DNA of 64,000 nt from Comamonadaceae bacterium (GCA_947447355.1 CANFJF010000001.1:62001-126000), one strand, 5' to 3'; shown: positions 28,508 through 38,404, counted from the first letter of the stretch. Numbers and translations: made by a program. The notes: generated by a model from the sequence alone, not told the origin.

Positions 28508-30025
28508 ATGACGGAAGAAACAAAGACACTCATCTGGGCCTTGCCGCCCGAATACCCCCCTGATTTTTTAGACGTGGAGTCGCTTGACATGGAGGCCCAG
28601 GGCATTGCCCACCGGGCTGACGGCAAGGTGGTTTTCATTGAAGGTGCCTTGCCGTTTGAGCGGGTCACAGCGAATGTTTTTCGCAAAAAAACCAGTTTTG
28701 AAAAAGCCACGCTGACAGAAGTTCACCGCGAATCATCACAGCGGGTCACGCCCGGTTGTCCGCACTTTGGCATGCATGTGGGCGCCTGTGGCGGCTGCAA
28801 AATGCAGCACTTGCACGTAGCCGCACAAGTGGCCGTCAAGCAGCGCGTGCTGGAAGACAACCTGTGGCATATCGGCAAGGTTCACGCCGAGAGTATCTTG
28901 CGGGCGATTGAAGGGCCGGCTTGGAATTACCGCTACCGCGCCCGTTTGTCGGTGCGCTACGTGCGTAAAAAAGGCACGGTGCTGGTCGGCTTTCATGAGC
29001 GCAAGAGCACCTATGTGGCGGACATTCGTGAATGCCATGTGTTGCCCAAGCATGTCAGCGCGATGCTGCTGCCGCTGCGTGAACTCATTGGCAGCATGGA
29101 AGCACGCGAAACCTTGCCGCAGATTGAGCTGGCGTGCGGCGACGCGCCGGGCGATGGCACGCCCGCCATCACCGCAATGGTGCTGCGCCACATGGAGCCG
29201 CTGAGCGACGCTGACTTGGCGCGTCTGCGGGTCTTTGCCGCTGAGCGGCCGGGGCTGCAGTGGTGGTTGCAATCCAAGGGGCCGGAGACCGTCAAGCTGC
29301 TCGACCCCCTGCAAGAAGGCGATGCGGAACTCGCCTACGCCTTGCCGGACTATGGCGTCAGCATGCCCTTCAAACCGACTGATTTCACGCAGGTCAATCC
29401 TTACATCAACCGCGTCTTGGTGGCGCGGGCTTTGCGCTTGCTGGAGGTGCAAACCAATGAGCGCGTGATCGACTGGTTTTGTGGGCTCGGCAACTTCACG
29501 TTGCCGCTGGCAACCTATGCAGCCGAAGTGCTGGGCATTGAAGGCAGCGAGGTGCTGGTCGCCCGTTCGCAGTCCAATTACGCCAGCAACCAAACCACAC
29601 GTCCAGCCGCTGGTTTGGCCCCGCTGGCGCCGACCCGCTTTGTGGCGCGCAATCTGTTTGAGATGACACCCGCTCTGCTGGTGCAGGACGGCCAAGCCGA
29701 CAAATGGTTGGTCGACCCGCCCCGCGAAGGTGCGTTTGAGCTGTTCAAAGCCTTGGTGGCGTTGCACCCGTTCGGTCCTGTGCGGGCCACGGTCTTTGAG
29801 GCCGGCGTCGACACCGGCGTGCATGCGATTGCGGCAGTCACGCCGCCGGCTGGTTGGTCTGCGCCTAAACGCATTGTTTATGTCAGCTGCAACCCCGCCA
29901 CATTGGCGCGCGATGCGGGTCTGTTGGTCAACGAAGCCGGCTACCGCTGCGTCTCAGCGGGCGTGGTCAACATGTTCCCGCATACGGCGCACGTGGAGTC
30001 GATGGCGGTGTTTGAGCGTCCTTAA
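28508..30025 (+). CDS. rlmD: 23S rRNA (uracil-5-)-methyltransferase, RlmD-like
   Basis: TRAM-like N-term, [19 protein letters not shown] Fe-S motif, [42 protein letters not shown]. Confidence 0.92.
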   Translation: MTEETKTLIWALPPEYPPDFLDVESLDMEAQGIAHRADGKVVFIEGALPFERVTANVFRKKTSFEKATLTEVHRESSQRVTPGCPHFGMHVGACGGCKMQHLHVAAQVAVKQRVLEDNLWHIGKVHAESILRAIEGPAWNYRYRARLSVRYVRKKGTVLVGFHERKSTYVADIRECHVLPKHVSAMLLPLRELIGSMEARETLPQIELACGDAPGDGTPAITAMVLRHMEPLSDADLARLRVFAAERPGLQWWLQSKGPETVKLLDPLQEGDAELAYALPDYGVSMPFKPTDFTQVNPYINRVLVARALRLLEVQTNERVIDWFCGLGNFTLPLATYAAEVLGIEGSEVLVARSQSNYASNQTTRPAAGLAPLAPTRFVARNLFEMTPALLVQDGQADKWLVDPPREGAFELFKALVALHPFGPVRATVFEAGVDTGVHAIAAVTPPAGWSAPKRIVYVSCNPATLARDAGLLVNEAGYRCVSAGVVNMFPHTAHVESMAVFERP

Positions 30026-30046
30026 GCAGGCTTTGAAGAGGCCATG

Positions 30047-30074
30047 AAAAAAGGGACCCTCGGGTCCCTTTTTT
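30047..30074. terminator. bidirectional rho-independent terminator
   Basis: aaaaaa-GGGACCC-TC-GGGTCCC-tttttt between convergent rlmD and BI-1 genes. Confidence 0.93.
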
Positions 30075-30106
30075 CGTCAGCTGAAGTCAGCTTGTTTGAG
30101 AAGGCG

Positions 30107-30796
30107 TCAGTCGCGTTCGCCGCCGAAGATGCCGAGCAGTGCCAGCAAGCTTTGGAAAACGTTGAAGACGCTCAGGTACAGGCCCATGGTGGCGGTGATG
30201 TAGTTGGTCTCGCCGCCGTCGATGATGCGCTTCAGGTCATACAAGATGAAAGCGCTGAAGATACCAATCGCCATCATGCTGATGACCACCATGCCGGCCG
30301 ACGAGGCGACGAACATGTTGATGACTGCGCCGACCATCAGCACCACAGCGCCCACGGTGAGCCACTTGCCCATGCCGGATAGGTCACGCTTGATGACGGT
30401 GGAGAGTGTGGCCATCAAAAAGAAGACGCCGGCCGTGCCGCCGAAAGCGGTCATGATCAGATCCGTGCCGTTTTTAAAACCCAGCACCATAGCGATCATG
30501 CGTGACAGCATCAGGCCCATGAAGAAGGTGAAGGCGAGCAGCACAGGGACACCTGCTGCTGAATTCTTGGTTTTCTCAATGGCGTACATGAAGCCAAAAG
30601 CACCGCCCAAGAAAACGACCAGTCCTAATCCACCTCCCAAGTTGGCAGTGATACCGGTGGCAACCCCCATCCAAGCGCCCAGCACGGTTGGCAGCATGCT
30701 CAGGGCCAGCAGCCAATACGTGTTGCGCAACACCCGGTTTCGCTCCAAGCTCGTTGGCTGGTAGCCGTAGCTATAGTCTTGAGTTTTGTCGTTCAT
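30107..30796 (-). CDS. Bax inhibitor-1/YccA family membrane protein
   Basis: MNDKTQDYSYGYQPTSLERNRVLRNTYWLLALSMLPTVLGAWMG..., FILYDLKRIIDGGETNYITATMGLYLSVFNVFQSLLALLGIFGG. Confidence 0.93.
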   Translation of the reverse strand: MNDKTQDYSYGYQPTSLERNRVLRNTYWLLALSMLPTVLGAWMGVATGITANLGGGLGLVVFLGGAFGFMYAIEKTKNSAAGVPVLLAFTFFMGLMLSRMIAMVLGFKNGTDLIMTAFGGTAGVFFLMATLSTVIKRDLSGMGKWLTVGAVVLMVGAVINMFVASSAGMVVISMMAIGIFSAFILYDLKRIIDGGETNYITATMGLYLSVFNVFQSLLALLGIFGGERD

Positions 30797-31004
30797 AAAG
30801 TGTTCTCCTCGTTCAATGAAAGAAGGCTCTGAAAAAGAGCAGACTGATTTCATTCTAAAGACTCCAGCCGACTTTTGACAACTTCCTTAAGCGCACTGCC
30901 TACTATTTGTAAGGGCTCTTTCAGCCGCGATGGGGGCAATTCCCCTGTTAACCTGTGAAAAACCTGCGTATGCTCGAGTTTTTGCAACTAAAGGGGAAAA
31001 CCAC

Positions 31005-31412
31005 ATGCAAACCAAGTCCTTTCTCGAACTCGCAGACATCAAAAAGATTGCTGCCGGTGCGGAAGCTGAAGCCCTGAAGAACAACTGGGCCGTCACCATC
31101 GCCATCGTCGACGACGGCGGTCACTTGTTGCACTTGACCCGTTTGGATGGCGCGCCACCCATTTCTGCGCACATTGCGCCGGCAAAAGCCAATACGGCCG
31201 CTATGGGACGACGCGACAGCAAGGTCTACGAAGACGTCATTAACGGCGGTCGCATCTCATTTTTGAGTGCGCCTTACCTGAAGGGTTTTCTCGAAGGTGG
31301 CGTGCCCATCATGAAAGACGGCGCTTGCTTGGGTGCGGTCGGCGTCAGCGGCGTCAAGTCGAACGAAGATGCACAAGTGGCGCGCGCGGGGATCGCCACA
31401 CTCGGCCTCTGA
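31005..31412 (+). CDS. GlcG/HbpS family heme-binding-like protein
   Basis: ALKNNWAVTIAIVDDGGHLLHLTRLDGAPPISAHIAPAKANTAAMGRRDSKVYEDVING. Confidence 0.9.
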   Translation: MQTKSFLELADIKKIAAGAEAEALKNNWAVTIAIVDDGGHLLHLTRLDGAPPISAHIAPAKANTAAMGRRDSKVYEDVINGGRISFLSAPYLKGFLEGGVPIMKDGACLGAVGVSGVKSNEDAQVARAGIATLGL

Positions 31413-31428
31413 GCGTTGTTTTGAATGC

Positions 31429-31839
31429 TTAATTTTTCGGCTCAGTGATAAAGCCGATTTTGCGCAGCCCGGCCTGTTGGGCTGCTGCCATGGCTTGGGC
31501 CACGCGTTCGTAACGCACGGCTTTGTCACCCTTGATATGCAGATCTGGCTGTGGGATTTTGGCCGCGGCCGCTTTCAGTTGAGGCGCTAGATCATCGTCG
31601 GAGACCGGCGTTTCGTTCAGGAAATAGTGACCTTGCGCGTCGACGCTGAGTCGCAGTGTTTCGGGTTGGGTGATTTGCACCTCGTTGCTGGCGATGGGCA
31701 AATCAATGTTCACTGAATGCTTCATGACCGGCACGGTGATGATGAAGATGATGAGCAGCACCAGCATCACGTCGACCAGCGGGGTCATGTTGATTTCGTT
31801 CATCACCTCATCGGTGTCGTCTTGGGTTCCAAAAGCCAT
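31429..31839 (-). CDS. exbD: ExbD/TolR family biopolymer transport protein
   Basis: EVMNEINMTPLVDVMLVLLIIFIITVPVMKHSVNIDLP. Confidence 0.95.
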   Translation of the reverse strand: MAFGTQDDTDEVMNEINMTPLVDVMLVLLIIFIITVPVMKHSVNIDLPIASNEVQITQPETLRLSVDAQGHYFLNETPVSDDDLAPQLKAAAAKIPQPDLHIKGDKAVRYERVAQAMAAAQQAGLRKIGFITEPKN

Positions 31840-31850
31840 GCTGTGCTCGC

Positions 31851-32573
31851 TCAGACTTTTGTCAAGGTCGGACCATGAGGCATCTTGGCTGGACTGCCGG
31901 CGCTGACACGCGCGCCGGTCACGAAGTAAGCATGCAGGTCATGCGCAAAGCGGTTGACTTTGTGCAGCACGCCCTTGTTGCCGCGGACCAAGGCGTTGTA
32001 GCCCAGCACCGCCGGAATGGCAACGGCCAGTCCTAACGCGGTCATGATCAGAGATTCGCCAACGGGCCCGGCCACTTTGTCGATGGTGGCCGCACCGGCT
32101 ACACCAATCGACAACAGCGCGTGGTAAATCCCCCAGACCGTGCCGAACAAGCCGACGAACGGTGCGGTGGAGCCGACCGAGGCCAGGATGGCCATGCCCG
32201 ACTGCAAGTGCGTCGTGAACTCGTCGATAGCTTGACTCAGGCTGCGCGAGACCCAGTCACTCTTGTCCAGCGTGTCGCGCAACTGGGGTTGCGTATCGCG
32301 GTGGTGGGCGGTGGCTTCGCAGCCGTGTTCAACCAGCTGGCGAAAGGGGTTGGTCGGGTCTGATCCTAAGCTGGCCAAGCCGGCGGCTAGGTCTTTGGTG
32401 TGCCAGAACCCTTCTGCATTGCTAGCGATTTTTTTGTAACGCAGCAGGTCAAGCGACTTGACGATGATGACCATCCAAGACGCGAGTGACATCAGCAGCA
32501 ACAATACAGCGACCGATCTGATGACGACGTCGCCTTGAGACCAGACGCTGGCCAAGCCAAATTGGGAATTCAT
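31851..32573 (-). CDS. exbB: MotA/TolQ/ExbB proton channel family protein
   Basis: Start at MNSQFGLASVWSQGD; ILASVGSTAPFVGLFGTVWGIYHALLSIGVAG. Confidence 0.94.
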   Translation of the reverse strand: MNSQFGLASVWSQGDVVIRSVAVLLLLMSLASWMVIIVKSLDLLRYKKIASNAEGFWHTKDLAAGLASLGSDPTNPFRQLVEHGCEATAHHRDTQPQLRDTLDKSDWVSRSLSQAIDEFTTHLQSGMAILASVGSTAPFVGLFGTVWGIYHALLSIGVAGAATIDKVAGPVGESLIMTALGLAVAIPAVLGYNALVRGNKGVLHKVNRFAHDLHAYFVTGARVSAGSPAKMPHGPTLTKV

Positions 32574-32632
32574 GAAGCGGTTCTCCGAGGTTGCGTGATT
32601 TTGAAATATTGAGACAGGGCTGGAAGGATCGG

Positions 32633-33343
32633 TTAATTCCGCAGCTCCCAATGGATTGGCACGTTGAAGGCCATGGTTTCGGCGACGCCGTTGCGCTTGC
32701 CCGGCACATAACGCCAAGACATGACGGTGTCGTAAGCGGCTTTGTCGAGGCGCGGAAAGCCGCTGGAGTTGACCAGTTCGGCGCGCTCCGGTTTGCCGTC
32801 TACACCGATCCAGACCTTGTAAACGGTCTTGCCGGTTTCACCCAAACGTGCGCTCAACGAAGGGTAGGGTGGCTTCGGGTTCTGCAGATACTCGGCGCTG
32901 CTGGAAGGCTGTTGCACAACGGCTGCCGCTGCTGCCGCAGCTGGCGCAGGAGGGGCCGGCGTTGCTTGGACAGGGGCTGCTGACTTGGTTGAAGGTATTG
33001 GCGCTGCCACGGCGGCAACTGGCACAGTGGCCTGTACTGCTGGGGCCGCAACGGCCAAAGGCTGAGGCGCCTGCACTGGCGGCAGCGTTGGCTTGATCGG
33101 CTCAGGTGGCTTCGCGGGGAGTTTTGGCGCCACTGTCGGCGGTTTTTGGGGTTGGATGGGCGCTGGTGGATCGATCAATTCCGAGAGCACCTCGGCCGGT
33201 ATCAGAATTTCTGCAGCCCGGATCAACAGTCCGCTTTGTAAAGCCCAGATCAGGCCGGCGTGAAGCAATACAACGCTCAGCGCAATCGTCAGATGGCGGC
33301 TGAGCAGGGGTTTAGCAGGCATGAAAGGAGACAGAGAGGACAT
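32633..33343 (-). CDS. tonB: TonB energy transducer protein
   Basis: N-terminal TM, Pro-rich linker, C-term NPKPPYPSLSARLGETGKTVYKVWIGVDGKPERAELVNSSGFPRLDKAAYDTVMSWRYVPG. Confidence 0.93.
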   Translation of the reverse strand: MSSLSPFMPAKPLLSRHLTIALSVVLLHAGLIWALQSGLLIRAAEILIPAEVLSELIDPPAPIQPQKPPTVAPKLPAKPPEPIKPTLPPVQAPQPLAVAAPAVQATVPVAAVAAPIPSTKSAAPVQATPAPPAPAAAAAAAVVQQPSSSAEYLQNPKPPYPSLSARLGETGKTVYKVWIGVDGKPERAELVNSSGFPRLDKAAYDTVMSWRYVPGKRNGVAETMAFNVPIHWELRN

Positions 33344-33431
33344 CGGTGCGAGTAATCGGTCGGTTCAGCGTTCAGTTTTGCGTTCAGTTCAGGTCGAGCT
33401 GTTGAGTTTATAGATTCGGTGTGGCGGGTTC

Positions 33432-33830
33432 TTAGACATCCGCCCACATGCGCAGTAAAGTGTGATAACAGCCGGTGAGCTTCATCACTTCCGAGCTTTC
33501 GCCGAGCTCGCTATTTTGTGCCAAATTCTGCCGTCTCAAGGCCGTGATCGCCATGTCCCTGTCATACAGCAGGCGGCGCTGGGCATCCGACCTGACCATG
33601 CTGTCGACTCAGAAAAAGCAAGCCAAGCGTTCGCCGCGGGTGACGGGCTCGACCTGGTGCAACGACGTGCCGGGATATATCAACAACTCGCCCGTTGCAA
33701 AATTAATGTTCTGCTTGCCATCGGTATCTTCTACATCCAGTTCGCGACAGCCGTAACTGTTCGGCTGTGCGTTGCGTTTGTGACTATTTTTTGATTTGTC
33801 AAAGTGGCTCTCCGATTCAACAGTCTGCCA
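33432..33830 (-). pseudogene. decayed Fe(II)/2OG PKHD-type hydroxylase (PiuC/YbiX family) remnant
   Basis: Frame reads SYGCRELDVEDTDGKQNINFATGELLIYPGTSLHQVEPVTRGERLACFF[62 protein letters not shown]; in-frame TGA where a Trp is expected; N-terminal half missing. Confidence 0.8.
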
Positions 33831-34008
33831 ATGGCATGAGTGAAAGGTGGTCAGCGTGCCGAACGAAAACCAGTCTTGTGTTTGCATTGATTGGCTTGTA
33901 ATCCGGCGGTTCAGGAGGTCGAGAGCGGCTCAAGACCCACCAAACCGCGCCCATCACCAAAATCAGGCTGATGGGACGCGTGATGAGCGACAAGATGGTG
34001 ATGCTCAT
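33817..34008 (-). CDS. small hydrophobic protein of unknown function (C-terminus may be altered by the adjacent deletion)
   Basis: MSITILSLITRPISLILVMGAVWWVLSRSRPPEPPDYKP...; start overlaps the bfd-like stop by 4 nt, same strand as the iron genes. Confidence 0.45.
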   Translation of the reverse strand: MSITILSLITRPISLILVMGAVWWVLSRSRPPEPPDYKPINANTRLVFVRHADHLSLMPLADC

Positions 34009-34220
34009 GAGTGGTTTTCAAGCTGATGATTGAGTTGCTTGATGTGGGCTGTTGGACTCGACGCGCTGCACTGAGCGATCACATCACGTGCGCAGCCTTC
34101 GCAGCGGCCGCATTGGGTTGCGACACCGAGTTCGAATTGGATCTCGTCGAAGCCCATGCCTGCGCGGGCATGGCGGCCGATGTCACGGTCAGAGATGCGG
34201 CGGCAGACACAGATGATCAT
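34005..34220 (-). CDS. bfd: bacterioferritin-associated ferredoxin-like [2Fe-2S] protein
   Basis: MIICVCRRISDRDIGRHARAGMGFDEIQFELGVATQCGRCEGCARDVI (CxC...CxxC). Confidence 0.9.
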   Translation of the reverse strand: MIICVCRRISDRDIGRHARAGMGFDEIQFELGVATQCGRCEGCARDVIAQCSASSPTAHIKQLNHQLENHS

Positions 34221-34309
34221 GGCGATGGCTCGGTTGTAGTTTGATTCGATCAAGCGAAGATATTTAATGCTGTTGGCGGCGGGCAATGAATCGGCATAGT
34301 TGGCCTATA

Positions 34310-35542
34310 TCAGCGTCGCACGCGCGAACGTCGCTTGCGCGTCCAGATCACGATGCCGGTGACCGACAGCATGGCAACCAACACGCCCATCAGCGACATC
34401 AGAATCCGACCGGGCATTCCGAGAATCCGGCCTGAGTGCAAGGGCAGCTGCAGCTGAACGAAAACGTCGGCGGCGGTTCCCTGCCATGGCCTGTATTCGC
34501 CCAACACGCCACCATCTTTTGCATCAATGTAGAGGTTGGACAATCCCATGCCCATCGCCCCCATTTTGTTCGCAGGGTCGAAAAAAGACACGTTGTAAAA
34601 AGCGAAGTCGCCGCCGTAGTAAATACCGCCTGGCTGCGTGTCGAAGCCGCGTCGAACAGCTTCGGTGCTGGCCACTTGAATCGCTTGATCAAACCCAAGC
34701 GTCGGCTCGATGTGAGTGCCGAAGGGCGCAGGTGTTTGCGTTTCGTAAGGCCCTGGCGTGGTTTTGGAGACCAGCGACATCACGGGGTAAAACACCTCGC
34801 GGTAGAGGTTGAGCGAGAAAGAGGTGAACGCCACCACCATGATCACGCCCCAGACCCACAAGCCACCGGCGCGGTGCAAATCGAAGTTGAGCTTGTAGCC
34901 GCCAGCCTTCCAGCGCAAGAGCCATGAGGGCGTCCAGCGTTGCATCCAAGTGGAGGAATCTCGGCGCACTGGGGCGGCGTCGCTGTGAGCCCTCAAGCGG
35001 CGCGGCAGGGTGAGGTAAAAGCCCACGAAACTGTCTAGCAGCCAGACCAGTGCGACGCCGCCCATCAGCCAGTAACCCCAGCGGTCAGTGCCCCAGAAAG
35101 CAGGGATGTGAAGGCTGTAATGCACGGTGCGCAGAAAAGGCATGAGGCTGCGCCGTGACAGCGACGCGGCCAGCGAATCGCGCTGCCCGGTGATCTCTGC
35201 GGTGACCGGATCCACAAAGACATTGTTGTAGCCAAGTACGTAAGGCTGACCGGTGGCCGGATCGGTCAGCGGGCGTACCAAGAAGGAGGCTGCATGCCCT
35301 TCCTCCAAGCCAAGTGAGATGTAGCTCACTTGCACGCGCGGGTCGGCCGCCTCCACCACGGCTGCCAGCGCCAGAGGGTCGCGCAACTCGCCCCGCCCCG
35401 GTGTTGACATGATGTCGGCGTTGAGCCATTCGTCAAGTTCGTGATCCCACGAGGTTACCGCGCCGGTGAGCCCGGCGACGATCAGGAACAGGGCGACCGT
35501 GAGGCCTGCCCAGCGATGAATTAGTGTCCAAAATGCCCGCAT
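34310..35542 (-). CDS. PepSY-associated TM helix domain protein (iron-uptake associated)
   Basis: RAFWTLIHRWAGLTVALFLIVAGLTGAVTSWDHELDEWLNADIM; repeated TM segments; C-term VLVAMLSVTGIVIWTRKRRSR. Confidence 0.9.
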   Translation of the reverse strand: MRAFWTLIHRWAGLTVALFLIVAGLTGAVTSWDHELDEWLNADIMSTPGRGELRDPLALAAVVEAADPRVQVSYISLGLEEGHAASFLVRPLTDPATGQPYVLGYNNVFVDPVTAEITGQRDSLAASLSRRSLMPFLRTVHYSLHIPAFWGTDRWGYWLMGGVALVWLLDSFVGFYLTLPRRLRAHSDAAPVRRDSSTWMQRWTPSWLLRWKAGGYKLNFDLHRAGGLWVWGVIMVVAFTSFSLNLYREVFYPVMSLVSKTTPGPYETQTPAPFGTHIEPTLGFDQAIQVASTEAVRRGFDTQPGGIYYGGDFAFYNVSFFDPANKMGAMGMGLSNLYIDAKDGGVLGEYRPWQGTAADVFVQLQLPLHSGRILGMPGRILMSLMGVLVAMLSVTGIVIWTRKRRSRVRR

Positions 35543-35556
35543 CGTGTGCTTCCTTT

Positions 35557-37749
35557 TTAAAAGTCGATGGAGCCGCTGACGACCAGCGTGCGGGGTGCAC
35601 CCAGAACCAAGTAGTTAGACCCGGGGAACCCGCCTGCCGATGCCCAATAGGAGGTGTTGAGTACGTTGTCTAGACGGCCACGCAGTGTCAACAGTCGGTT
35701 GCTGCCGATGTCCATCAGGTAGCGCGCACCGAGATCCAGACGGTTCCAAGCCGGCACGACCTGTGTGTTCGCAGCATTGGCGTATTGCGATGAGGTGTGC
35801 AAAACCCGCGCATTGAGCGCCAAGCCGCGCACGCCTGCCACGTCCCATTCGGCATTCAGGTTGAGTTGTTGCCTCGGCACTCCAATGGCATCGCGTCCAT
35901 TCGTCATGGCCCCTTCCATTTGGGTTTGCTCGGCGTTGATAAGCGTGACGCCCCCAAGCAGGCGAAGGCCTTTGAGCGGTTCGCCGTAAAGTGAAAACTC
36001 AAGGCCTTGGTTACGCTGCTTGCCATTGAGACCATAGGTCTGGTTCTGCACAAAGGCGCTGGGCTGAGTGGTGGTGAAGAATGCAACGCCGCCACCCCAT
36101 TTCCCGCCGTCGAATTTGGCACCGATCTCTTTTTGCTTGGAGGCATACGGCGCAAATACCTGTCCGGCATTGGTCACTGGCTGGCTGTTGGCGGTCGTTG
36201 GTGCGACGCTGCCTTTGACCAGGCCCTCAATGTAATTGGCATACAGAGACACTTTGGGCGTTGCCTTGAACACGATGCCAGCCACGGGTGTGACTTTGGA
36301 TTTTTTATAGCTGCCGGTTTCGATGCCGTCGTAGCCGGCATAGCTGATTTGTTCGATGGTTTGGCTTCGTGCGCCTAGCGTCAGCAAGACGGTATCCTGC
36401 GCGAACGACAGCGTGTCCGCGACCGCCACGCTGGAGGTCAGCACTTCGTTGGAGAGTTGTGGGTCGCTGAGGTTGCCACCTGTGTAAAGGTTGGCCGGTG
36501 GTGCGGAAGATGCGTAGGGCGCATAGAGGTTGTTGGCAATCACCGCACCTGACATGGCGTAGGCGTTACGTTCCTCGCCGTGATAACGCGCGGCCGAAGC
36601 GCTGACGGTATGTCCGACCGAGCCGGTGCTGAACTTAGCGCGCACACCCACTTCACCCGTCGAAATATTCTCTTTGCGTTGGTTGTCAAAGCGCGATGAC
36701 AGGCTGTCACCGGCCGCATTGGTCAGGCTCAAACTTGTCAATGAATTGGACTCTTTGCTGCGGCGCTGCCCGCCTGCGGCCCAAGCGGTGACGTCGTCGT
36801 TGATGTCAAACTCGGCGCGCAGGGTGGCAAAGGTGTCTTGCTCACTTGTATAGGTCCAAGGCTGCGCAAAATTGCGCTTGGCATCCGGAGCGGTTGGAAT
36901 CGGCAGGCTTGACGATGGCGTCACGCTGGGCTGGAGTTCTGTCCCCTTGTGGTCTTGATAGCCCACATCGGCGGAGATTCGAACATTGCGGCTGTGCCAA
37001 TCCAAGCCTAAGCTCAGTGCGCTGAGTTCCTTATTTTCTCGGTCGATACCCGTGCCGCCGTCGCGTCGAGCCGCATTGAGGCGGATGCCCGTACTTTGAT
37101 CGGGGCCGAAACGCCGAGCGATGTCGGTGGACAAGGATGTTTGCCCGCCGGACTGCAAGCCGAACCCGACTCGGCTCAATGGCTCATTCGGTGCTCGCTT
37201 CGGCAGGAGGTTGATGGCGCCACCGATGCCGCTGCCGCCGGGCGCCGCACCATTCAGAAAAGCGCTGGCCCCGCGGAACACCTCGACCCTTTCAAAGAAC
37301 TCAGCAGCGATGTACTGGCGTGGCAGCATGCCGTAAAGCCCGTTGTAAGACACATCGTCGGAGTACACCGGCAAACCACGAACAATGTAAACCTCTTGGA
37401 AGTTTCCAAAGCCACGTGCTTGTCGTACAGATGGGTCATTGCGCAGCACGTCTGCGACGCTTTGGGCTTGTTGGTCTTGGATCAGTTCGCTGGTGTAGCT
37501 TGTGCTTGAAAACGGCGTGTCCATGATGTCCTGGTTGCCCAGAATGCCGATACGACCACCCCGTGCTACTTGGCCGCCCACAAAAGGTTTGGTCAGACCT
37601 TCAGTAGATGCATCGGCGCTGACAGTCACCGTTTCTAGTGTGGTCACCGTGGTCTCTGTGGCGACTGATTTTTGTGCGTGTGCAAACGGAATCCAGAGCC
37701 CAAGCACAGCGGCGGCGACAGGAGTGAAAGGAAAACGGGAAATCATCAT
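35557..37749 (-). CDS. TonB-dependent siderophore receptor
   Basis: 730 aa; plug domain DTPFSSTSYTSELIQDQQAQSVADVLRNDPSVRQARGFGNFQEVYIVRGL; C-terminal YLVLGAPRTLVVSGSIDF. Confidence 0.95.
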   Translation of the reverse strand: MMISRFPFTPVAAAVLGLWIPFAHAQKSVATETTVTTLETVTVSADASTEGLTKPFVGGQVARGGRIGILGNQDIMDTPFSSTSYTSELIQDQQAQSVADVLRNDPSVRQARGFGNFQEVYIVRGLPVYSDDVSYNGLYGMLPRQYIAAEFFERVEVFRGASAFLNGAAPGGSGIGGAINLLPKRAPNEPLSRVGFGLQSGGQTSLSTDIARRFGPDQSTGIRLNAARRDGGTGIDRENKELSALSLGLDWHSRNVRISADVGYQDHKGTELQPSVTPSSSLPIPTAPDAKRNFAQPWTYTSEQDTFATLRAEFDINDDVTAWAAGGQRRSKESNSLTSLSLTNAAGDSLSSRFDNQRKENISTGEVGVRAKFSTGSVGHTVSASAARYHGEERNAYAMSGAVIANNLYAPYASSAPPANLYTGGNLSDPQLSNEVLTSSVAVADTLSFAQDTVLLTLGARSQTIEQISYAGYDGIETGSYKKSKVTPVAGIVFKATPKVSLYANYIEGLVKGSVAPTTANSQPVTNAGQVFAPYASKQKEIGAKFDGGKWGGGVAFFTTTQPSAFVQNQTYGLNGKQRNQGLEFSLYGEPLKGLRLLGGVTLINAEQTQMEGAMTNGRDAIGVPRQQLNLNAEWDVAGVRGLALNARVLHTSSQYANAANTQVVPAWNRLDLGARYLMDIGSNRLLTLRGRLDNVLNTSYWASAGGFPGSNYLVLGAPRTLVVSGSIDF

Positions 37750-37771
37750 GGTATCTATTTCAAATCTAAAT

Positions 37772-37790
37772 GAGAGTGACTCGTATTATC
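37772..37790 (-). promoter_or_regulatory. candidate Fur box GATAATACGAGTCACTCTC upstream of receptor gene
   Basis: 13/19 matches by hand to GATAATGATAATCATTATC, 23 nt upstream of the receptor ATG. Confidence 0.45.
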
Positions 37791-37864
37791 ATCTAATCAG
37801 AAAGTTTAGTCGGATTAAAAAAACTTTGTTTGAAACGTCATTCAGCCACTGGCGTGTGACCCAT

Positions 37865-37886
37865 AAAAAAAGGGCCCTTAGGCCCT
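37865..37886 (-). terminator. rho-independent terminator downstream of bfr
   Basis: Minus strand AGGGCC-TAAG-GGCCCT followed by T-run. Confidence 0.85.
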
Positions 37887-37933
37887 ATAACAGTGTTGTG
37901 CGTCGCCCGCAGGCGCCACAGAAGGAAGGTTTC

Positions 37934-38389
37934 TCAGCTGAGTTCGCCCATTTGGCTCTGCAGGTAGTTTTGGATTCCCACTTTGCCCAGCAACTCAATT
38001 TGAGTCTCCAAAAAATCAATGTGCTCTTCGGTGTCGTCTAGGATCATTTGCAGCAAGTCGCGGGAGACGTAATCACGCACCGATTCGCAGTGGGCAATGC
38101 CGTCCTTGACGGTGATCTGCGCCGCACTTTCCAGTTTCAGATCGCAATTCAAAACTTCAGGCACGTCCTCTCCGATCATCAACTTGCCCAGATCTTGCAC
38201 ATTAGGCAGGCCGTCCAGCATGAAGATGCGGTCCATCAGCTTGTCTGCGTGCTTCATCTCGCCGATGGATTCTTCATATTCCTTCTTGGCCAGCTTGTCC
38301 AAACCCCAGTGCTTGTACATGCGGTAGTGCAGGAAGTACTGGTTGATAGCGGTCAGTTCATTTTTAAGCTGAGCCTGCAGGAACGCAAT
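37934..38389 (-). CDS. bfr: bacterioferritin; start codon unresolved
   Basis: AQVIAFLQAQLKNELTAINQYFLHYRMYKHWGLDKLAKKEYEESIGEMKHADKLMDRIFMLDGLPNVQDLGKLMIGEDVPE; conserved residues extend upstream of the listed ATG (38320); upper bound given at the ATT codon 38387-38389. Confidence 0.88.
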   Translation of the reverse strand: MAFLQAQLKNELTAINQYFLHYRMYKHWGLDKLAKKEYEESIGEMKHADKLMDRIFMLDGLPNVQDLGKLMIGEDVPEVLNCDLKLESAAQITVKDGIAHCESVRDYVSRDLLQMILDDTEEHIDFLETQIELLGKVGIQNYLQSQMGELS

Positions 38390-38404
38390 GACTTGTGCTG
38401 ACCG

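Noticed and set aside
28736-29824. 362-aa minus-strand ORF antisense to rlmD
   Set aside because: His/Gln/Arg-rich shadow translation, no motifs; the plus-strand methyltransferase has clear motifs
32854-33126. Repetitive Pro/Ala/Gln-like stretch as a possible tandem repeat element
   Set aside because: This is the normal Pro/Ala-rich periplasmic linker of TonB
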